A DNA stretch of 64,000 nucleotides from Dicyema japonicum (taxonomy: Eukaryota > Dicyemida > Rhombozoa > Dicyemidae): assembly GCA_011109175.1 (NCBI GenBank), contig RDEW01000015.1:576310-640309 (forward strand), written 5' to 3'. The notes beneath the pieces were generated by a model, which did not search any database, was not told the DNA's origin, and was given only the letters and a program-made list of their open reading frames with translations. Positions within the stretch are counted from its first letter, which is position 1. Each line of letters begins with the position of its first letter. This document shows, in pieces, positions 57,840-64,000 of this stretch. The position numbers were made by a program, and so were the translations under genes.

Positions 57840-59395
57840 CATTTTGTTCTCTATTTTTGAATTCATCTCCAGACATCCCTTTTTTCTTTTCCTTCTCTTG
57901 TGTGGCGATATGATGGACTCAGAAAATGGATATACAAAATTTAGGAATGGGGAAGCCCCGGATACTCTATGTTCCGGCTTAGATTCCTTTTGCCACAAAA
58001 TTTGCAAGAATTTGGACGAGTCTGTGTTGAGAAAGAAGTTGAGTTCGCTCACTGCCAGCTATACTTTTTTTAAAGCTGGTCAGAAATTGGACTTCTTCAT
58101 TTAATAATATGGGACAGTTTCTTGTCGACTATATGCTCCATAATTTTGGCCATAGTGAAGATCAGACTTGAGCCATCATTAATAGCCTCGTTTTTATGTA
58201 GCCGTGGCCAGAAGCGAGGCCTGAACGTTCCCTCTTCTTACCGCCCCATCTCAATAACTTTGTGTTTTATCAAAAGTACTGGAAAAGCTTGTGTTAATGC
58301 GTATCTCTCCTGTTTTACATCTACCAGAATTTTCAACATGGTTTCAGGGCAGACAGTTCTACAACGACTCATTTGGGTTTATCTCCTAGTTTATTACTAC
58401 GGCTTCAACAGGAGAACACACATACGGACGGCCTTAGTATCCATCGATATACAGAAGGCCTTTGATTCTGTTCCGAGGAAGCTCATAACGCAAAAGATTT
58501 TTAATTCCAACTTACATTTGAACATCAAGCTATGGCTGGAAAATTTCTTAACTGGGCGACGCGAAGGGTCCGGATTGATAAAACCATTCAAAATCAAGAC
58601 TACTCCCAATGGGGTCCCGCAAGGTTCCCCTCTGTCTCCTCTCTTTTAACTTATTTTTGCACGATTTACCTACTCAGGACACCATGTTTTTATCTTATGC
58701 GGACGACTTGATTATCGCTGCAAGGGACATATCTCCCTCCAGGGCTGTGGCGGTGGTTCAGTCACACCTAAACCTGGTATATGACTGGCTATCCATGAAT
58801 TTGCTGTCTGTGTCTGCATCCAAGTCTCAGTTCACGCTATTTACTACGGACAGAAGATTTAAAGGTGGACTTGAGATATTCCTCGGAAACATTCCCATCC
58901 CTTAAACATGAATCCAGAAGATCCTTGGAGTAACTTTCGACTCTCTGATGACGTTTACCAGTCACACGGAGGTGTTAACTAAGGGTCTTCGAAAATGGAA
59001 CGTCCTAAAAACCATCGTAAAGAAGAGCTCCTTTCCTCCTACTGCTTGGATCAGCAAAGTATATCTCCAAGTTATTGTGCCGACGATTGAATATGCTTGT
59101 ACTGCCTGAAGATTAGCCATTCCTCCTACGAGAGTGGAGTGTGTGAATTCTCTCAGACGGAAGATCATGAGGCATATACAATCAGACTCCACATACTTCC
59201 CCAGTCTGCTTTCAGACGAAGCTACGGTGAGAAATGGGCAGGGTTTCCTACGTTTTTGAAAGGAACTGGGAAACCCATTCAAGAAAAGGTGACCCATGCA
59301 GAGGAATGGGATCACCTAATTAGTTAGTTTTGACCTATCTTTCTTGGTGGTCTTGGAGTTAAATAAAATAAATATTATTTTTTTACTGTCAGGTG
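57840..59395 (+). mobile_element. J-related LINE with 5' GDM motif joined to RT, endonuclease deleted
   Basis: Starts with PFFLFLLLCGDMMDSENG (57870-57925), the LLLCGDIExNPG-type motif that precedes the endonuclease; the endonuclease is missing. RT follows: FNVPSSYRPISITL-like (58215-58265), ALVSIDIQKAFDSVPRKLIT (58430-58490, catalytic Asp), LWLENFLTGRRE, PNGVPQGSPLSPLF, FLSYADDLIIAARD (58690-58730, catalytic YADD), QKILGVTFDSLMTFTSHTEV (58916-58975). 3' end gggatcacctaattagttag and gttaaataaaataaatatt (59300-59380). Few shifts. Confidence 0.82.
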
Positions 59396-60314
59396 TGCGT
59401 AAACAATTACTGACTATAGTACAGGAAAACAGAGGATTCAAATATGAATGGGAAGAAAAGTTCTTTATGATTAAAATACACGGCAAAGTACATTGTTTAA
59501 TGTCACGCAACAATAAATCGTTTAAAAACCTACCTCCGTCAAAAGACATTATCAACAACACGAATCAATTTATGATTGTTATCAAGGCGATTCTAGAAAA
59601 CAAAAAGTCGTCTGTTTAAAACTCAATATTTCAAACAATCTTCATTTTTCAAATGTGGTGCCTCTTCCAAAGTCTTCAAAAAATTATATTTATGGAAGAT
59701 TCAACTTTCAATTAGAGATGCGTGTCACTTTTCTTTGCTATCTGAAAATAAAGAAAGCGCTTCGTATGAAAAATATATATCAATTTGGCGACTTAATTTA
59801 CCAATTTGACTGCCGCTTTGGGGTTCATTTACAAATATAAAAAATTTAGAATTTTAAAGATAAATTACCCTGAAAATATTTGCAGCGCCCTTCAACGTTA
59901 AAATTGAAGATTCTCCTGTACAATTTCAAATGGAATTAACAGTTGAACGCTTTGTTTATCAACACTTCTTTTTATCGAATTTTACCATTCTCTACCAAAG
60001 AAAAATTTAAGAATCTTATGAATAATGCATACATGAATATTTCAATGTTCTGATTAACTTATGTATGTGAATCCATTTTCAGCAAAATGGTCCAAATAAA
60101 CAACAAATACCGCAATAAACTGACAGATAGCATCAAAGTCAGTTGTTATGGACCTCGACATCTTCTATTGTACCAGCTTTTAAAGAGCTAATTGATTAAT
60201 GGTTTATAAATTTACTTTGCTTTTTTATATTAATTAAGTTTTAAAAAAAATTAGCGGCCCCTACAAATAAACTAATTTATTGATTTGGCCCTGAGTCAAA
60301 ATTCTTGAAAACCA
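59396..60314 (+). pseudogene. hAT transposon fossil (GTF2IRD2-type transposase)
   Basis: Frame fragments: NRGFKYEWEEKFFMIKIHGK then VHCLMSRNN (59435-59510; BED-like region of GTF2IRD2-type transposases), FNFQLEMRVTFLCYLKIKKA (59700-59765) and FGDLIYQFDCRFGVHLQI, FNVKIEDSPVQFQMELTVER (59895-59950), and the dimerisation signature CESIFSKMVQINNKYRNKLT (60067-60130). The right end is the complement of CAGTGGTTTTCAAGAATTTTG (to 60314), a hAT-type terminal repeat. The left end is probably lost in the LINE before it. Confidence 0.75.
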
Positions 60315-60594
60315 CTGATTTAAATGTAAATCAGTTTCTTATTCCTGGTGTCGTTCTTACGTTAATTCTACATTTCATTTCACTTGAGTTGATTCCATTT
60401 CAGACATAGCGACTTTAACGAAATAAAAGTTGAAGACGATGTGTGCTTACTCCTCAATTACACAAAATCAAAGCCTAAAGCTCACTTCAAAAATACAGAA
60501 CCATAAGTCACACGTTTGTGAAAAAATTTGACATTATTTTTTGAAATAGAATAATATAAATTTCAAGAAAGTGAGGACAAATAGGAATCCATCA

Positions 60595-61060
60595 AACTAA
60601 GGATACTGCTATACAACTCGCTTATAAAATCTATTCTGCTATATCGCTGGGGCCTGCTACATCAAAAAAGGAAGTGGAGAGAGTAGACTCTTTCCACAAG
60701 AATCATCTGAGAAAAATAACAGGAATAGATTGGCCGACCAGGACCCAAAGCAAAGGAATTTACAAGAAATCGGGTGTAAGCCATTATGAGATAATAGAGT
60801 CTCGTTGGAGACTATTCTGGCACATCCTGAGGATGGAGTTGCCATCTCTTTCGAACAGAGGAAAACTACTATGTTTATCAAGAAGGCCGTTTCCGTCGAA
60901 AGCCCAAAATAGCATTACTAGTCGTCCTACAAAAAATTTGAAATACGAAAAGCATGAATTGAAACCCGCTGATGACCTGATCCTCTGGAAAATCGACTTG
61001 GTCCCGAGGAAAAAATGAGAACGTTACGACAGTCTTTTGCTAAGCCAATAATTATTTTTA
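60595..61060 (+). mobile_element. R-family LINE, C-terminal remnant
   Basis: Frame with ERVDSFHKNHLRKITGIDWP (60680-60740), SRWRLFWHILRME (60805-60840), then the SRRPFP/GRFRRKPKIAL segment corresponding to GRPxTTL, ending at 61017. Same family as 24690-25455 but opposite strand. Confidence 0.75.
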
Positions 61061-61950
61061 TATATTGTCAAAAAATGTCAGTGGTTTAAAAAATGTCCTC
61101 AGCTAATTAAGTGATCCAGATCGACATGGGGGAGACCGATCCGCCATGAACGGATGTCCTGTACTGCCCTTTTCAGTGGGCTTGGCATCAGCTCATATTT
61201 TGAGGGGTTAAGATATTTGGAAAGGATTTTATAAAAGGCTGCTTGTTATGTTGCCCAATCAGAATTTTTATTTTCGTTCTAACAAAAGTGCTTCAAGAGC
61301 CATGAATTAGAAATTAGACTCTGTTCGCTGCTTTGACGGTGGATAACTTTTGCAGAATAGAGTGGGAGATGCCAATTGATAATGATGCACTAATGGTAGA
61401 GAGGTACCAATGATAGAGTTTTTTTAGATGATCTTAAAAATTGTCATTCTCATCAACGATACTGTCATCTCACGAAAGTCTTTAGTTATATGATTTTCAG
61501 AATGTTTGGCGTGGTGTTGACTGAAATAATTCTGTCGTTTAGGATGATTTATAACAGTATGCTGTAGTGTTTTTTTGCATCTAGTAACTAGGGTTATAAG
61601 AACTCTGGGATATTTCGAACCATTATCGAGAAAGCCATGTTGTCCAACATTTCCTGTAAGACCCGAGTAGTTGTTCTATATCCCTGATACTAATGACGAT
61701 ATCGTAGGCAGTTTTTGCAGGAAGATTGTGGTATGACATTTATGTCCACGTTGAGTAGCGCCGGGGAACTCCAACGGACAGTATCCGCGTCTTCGACTTT
61801 TTGTAAATTACTTGTTACGTCTTTAAGGACACGCATTCTAACAATTCCATCATTCGATGGTGATTCTGTTCTCCACATTGAAACAATTCTGTTCTTTACA
61901 ATGAAAGAAAAATTTCTTAAGAGTGAAGCACAAATTAAAAAAATTTATAC
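61061..61950 (-). other. Possible decayed LTR-retroelement gag-pol
   Basis: Minus-strand fragments GKYPRV.ITLVT and QEMLDNMAFLDNG near 61650-61590 and NVDINVIPQSSCKNC (61745-61705), with a Gag-like FMALEALLLERK near 61300. The pieces faintly recall gypsy pol, but I am not certain. Stops in every frame. Confidence 0.25.
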
Positions 61951-62016
61951 AATAAAAGTTACTTTTAAAATGTACAAAAGCTTGAAATCTGATAATCAGA
62001 CCAGCTCATTCTTTCA

Positions 62017-64000
62017 TCACCAACTAAACGAAGGACCTGATCCATTGGTACCTTCCATATCATCCCTCTTTGAGGATCTAACAATTTGCCATTCATCACA
62101 TTCCGGTTTTTTCGACGTGAAGTTTCTTCTACCAAAGCTCTTAGGGTTCAAAGAGCGGCTTGGTTTACCGGTATGCAATGAAAAAGACTTCTCAGGGACC
62201 ATCTTACTTTCATCACCTCCACGTGATGAATTAGACGATTGTGAGCTCGTCCCAAATACAACCTGTTTTGCAGGGGAAGTCAACTTTTCTGAAATAACTG
62301 TCGAGTTTGTAAAAAACGGTTGTAATCCTCCTGTATTTTCACTACAACTCCCACAAAAGGAATTCTTCCAGGCTTCACTGGAAAAGTCATTATTCTGACT
62401 CTCCCCCTTTGTTGGATTTTCAAAGCCGACATAGTCAAACGTAAAGTTCCCAAAGGTAGGAACAGGAGCGCCTGAGGTATTAATCGAGGACTTTAGTCTC
62501 TCCATCTCAGAAAAATAATTTGGGGGACAAATGTAGTAATTATTCACTATAACAGTCTGCTGCTCTAATTATCAGTAAAGCTAATTTTTACCAGGAAAAT
62601 AGTTTGTGGTTGGATTTTTGGAAGATTTGGTTGAAAACTTGTTGTAAAGTCCACGTGAGTTGATGATATCTACAAACTGATCAACCAACAAAACTTGATA
62701 TTTTTGAATAGTTTGACTTATCGTTGACACTTTTTACGGACGTGCCTGTGCCTTTGGAGGACTGTCTTTGACATGGTTGAGTCGACTTCTTTGGCACAGG
62801 TAAATTTACTTTTCGATTTTTCGAAGAATTGTCGGTGATGTTCTTTCTATTTACGGTTTCCCGGGTTATTTCCGAGCGTTTGTGCGAATTGTCAGCGTTT
62901 TTTGCATTTTTGTCTTTAGTGAAATCATTAGTCGTCTTTGGAATATTTGCTGTTCCTTTCTTCTCATTCGCGTCTTTTGAGGGTACTCTTTGATTTACTA
63001 AAGAACCACAATGTAATTTCTGCTGACTCACGTCTTCTGGATAAAAAATGTATTTTTACCAGTATTTCCGAATATAAGATGTTTTAAGGAATTCTCGGCA
63101 ACTTTCTTCTTACCAAAGTCTTCCCAGGTCACTTTTGAACTTGTGAGTGCATTGTCACTGTTTTTCCTATTTATCTCCACAAAGACATCCTTAGTATTTT
63201 TAGAAATATTTTCCGGATAGTTCTTGTCTTCTGAGAGTACCTGTTGATTAACTGTGGAACCCCACGGTATTTTTCGTCGATTCAAGTCCTCCTCTATTAC
63301 ATTAGACTTTTTATAAGAGTAATCAATGTTTTTAGTCTGATTTACGTCTTCAAGGAGTACTCCCTGATTTATTGAAGTACCCCGAGATATTTTCCTTTGA
63401 TACTCGTCCTTCATAGTTAAGATAGCATTTTTTGAGAAAATATCCGGGGTTTTCTCATTTTTGTCTTTCGATGATACTGCATAAGGTTCATAGGCATCTC
63501 CACCATCATTGGTATCATTCATGACGTCTTGGAATTTCTCAAGGACCTTATCAGTTATGTCTCTTAGGGTTACCGTGGGATTTTCATTAAAATCTTGAGT
63601 TACTTTCTTCTGACTGATGTCTTCAGAGGTTCCGACAAAATTTTTAGAATTATCAATTTCTTTATTCGATTCATTAAGGGTAACTCCGTGATTAGTGGAA
63701 GATTCAGTAATATTCTGCTGGTTCATGTCTGCGATCACGTTTGGATTTTTATGAGCACTTTCAAATAGCTCATTCTGATTTAAAACTTCCAATGAAGATT
63801 TAGAAATATCTTCAGCATTCATCCTATTTAGATCCCTCATGGTTAAATCAGTCTGATTGGTGGTGTTTTCATTGACATTCTTATTCATGTAATCCAACGT
63901 TACTTCAGAGATCTTATGAGTATTTTCGTAGATAATCCGAGTGTTTTTCTTATTTGAGTCTAAGACATCTTTTGGATCCTTAGAAGTGTTCTCAAAGAAT
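62017..64000 (-). CDS. Asn/Lys/Ser-rich repetitive protein, 5' end beyond the window (three micro-introns)
   Basis: Open on the minus strand from the right edge (64000) to the stop at 62017. Introns 63059-63037 (23 nt, GTAAAA...TCCAG), 62694-62670 (25 nt) and 62591-62565 (27 nt) join four frames exactly: ...LIFGNT | EDVSQQKLHCGSL ... KISN | IINSRGLYNKF ... YFP | EQQTVIVNNYY. Most of the protein consists of degenerate ~36-residue units of the type GTSINQGVLLEDVNQTKN and VIEEDLNRRKIPWGSTVNQQ, rich in Asn, Asp, Lys and Ser. The C-terminal ~170 residues are different, with FGNFTFDYVGFENPTKG and KKPECDEWQIVRSSKRDD. No membrane span or known domain in the visible part. Low complexity could fit a scaffold, nuclear or condensate protein; function unknown. 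ATG at 63897 is internal because the frame stays open to the edge. Confidence 0.65.

Noticed and set aside
61715-62398. 227-codon plus-strand frame
   Set aside because: The 3' half is antisense to the Asn-rich gene, whose micro-introns and repeat pattern support the minus strand.

Overview
The window reads as a AT-rich metazoan genome segment, largely a graveyard of non-LTR retrotransposons with about a dozen host genes between them. A spliceosomal U6 snRNA gene, animal-type proteins (MRPL35, spenito/RBM15-like, CRYZL1-like, cathepsin L, lysosomal acid phosphatase-like, RING-H2, secreted EF-hand) and APE- and RLE-type LINEs make it eukaryotic. The most telling trait is that nearly every host gene is split by spliceosomal introns of only about 21-29 nt, with GT...AG ends and often a CTAAT/CTAAC-like branch point. 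When these tiny introns are removed, reading frames join exactly. Introns this short are, to my knowledge, characteristic of dicyemid mesozoans among animals, so a dicyemid is my best guess; this is inference, not proof.

Layout. 1-1.26 kb: retrotransposon end. 2.3-3.5 kb: secreted EF-hand gene (-) and a small unknown gene (+). 4-5.3 kb: antisense LINE. 6.1-7.7 kb: spenito-like RNA-binding gene. 7.7-12 kb: poorly informative sequence with a ZBED-type hAT fossil. 12.2-13.4 kb: acid phosphatase-like membrane protein. 15-21.6 kb: dense LINE fragments. 21.6-22.5 kb: unknown tail-membrane gene. 22.6-23 kb: Helitron fossil. 23.3 kb: U6 snRNA. 24.7-33.4 kb: an RLE-type LINE whose reverse transcriptase is cut by a 7.58-kb insert with 33-bp terminal inverted repeats and a 5-bp target duplication; the insert itself holds LINE fragments and two head-to-tail copies of a Jockey-like element. 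36.2-38.2 kb and 46.9-51.7 kb: an inverted duplication carrying CRYZL1-like and cathepsin L sequences, full-length in the right arm. 39-43.7 kb: secreted 14-aa-repeat protein, MRPL35 and RING-H2 genes. 49.3-50.3 kb: pogo/Tigger transposon with TIRs. 52-61 kb: further LINEs and a GTF2IRD2-type hAT. 62-64 kb: an Asn/Lys-rich repetitive gene running off the right edge.

Three recurrent LINE families are used below as working names: J (Jockey/CR1-like, APE endonuclease, C-terminal CVGTREEHR-type motif, 3' end GGATCACCTGA-like then TAA/TAAA repeats), R (RLE-type, R4/Dong-like RT ending in GRPGTTL-like motif) and N (RLE-type with a CRCGG...H...C knuckle and RPDG...WDCT endonuclease core). Many host ORFs contain single-base indels, mostly in homopolymers; these could be assembly errors rather than true decay.
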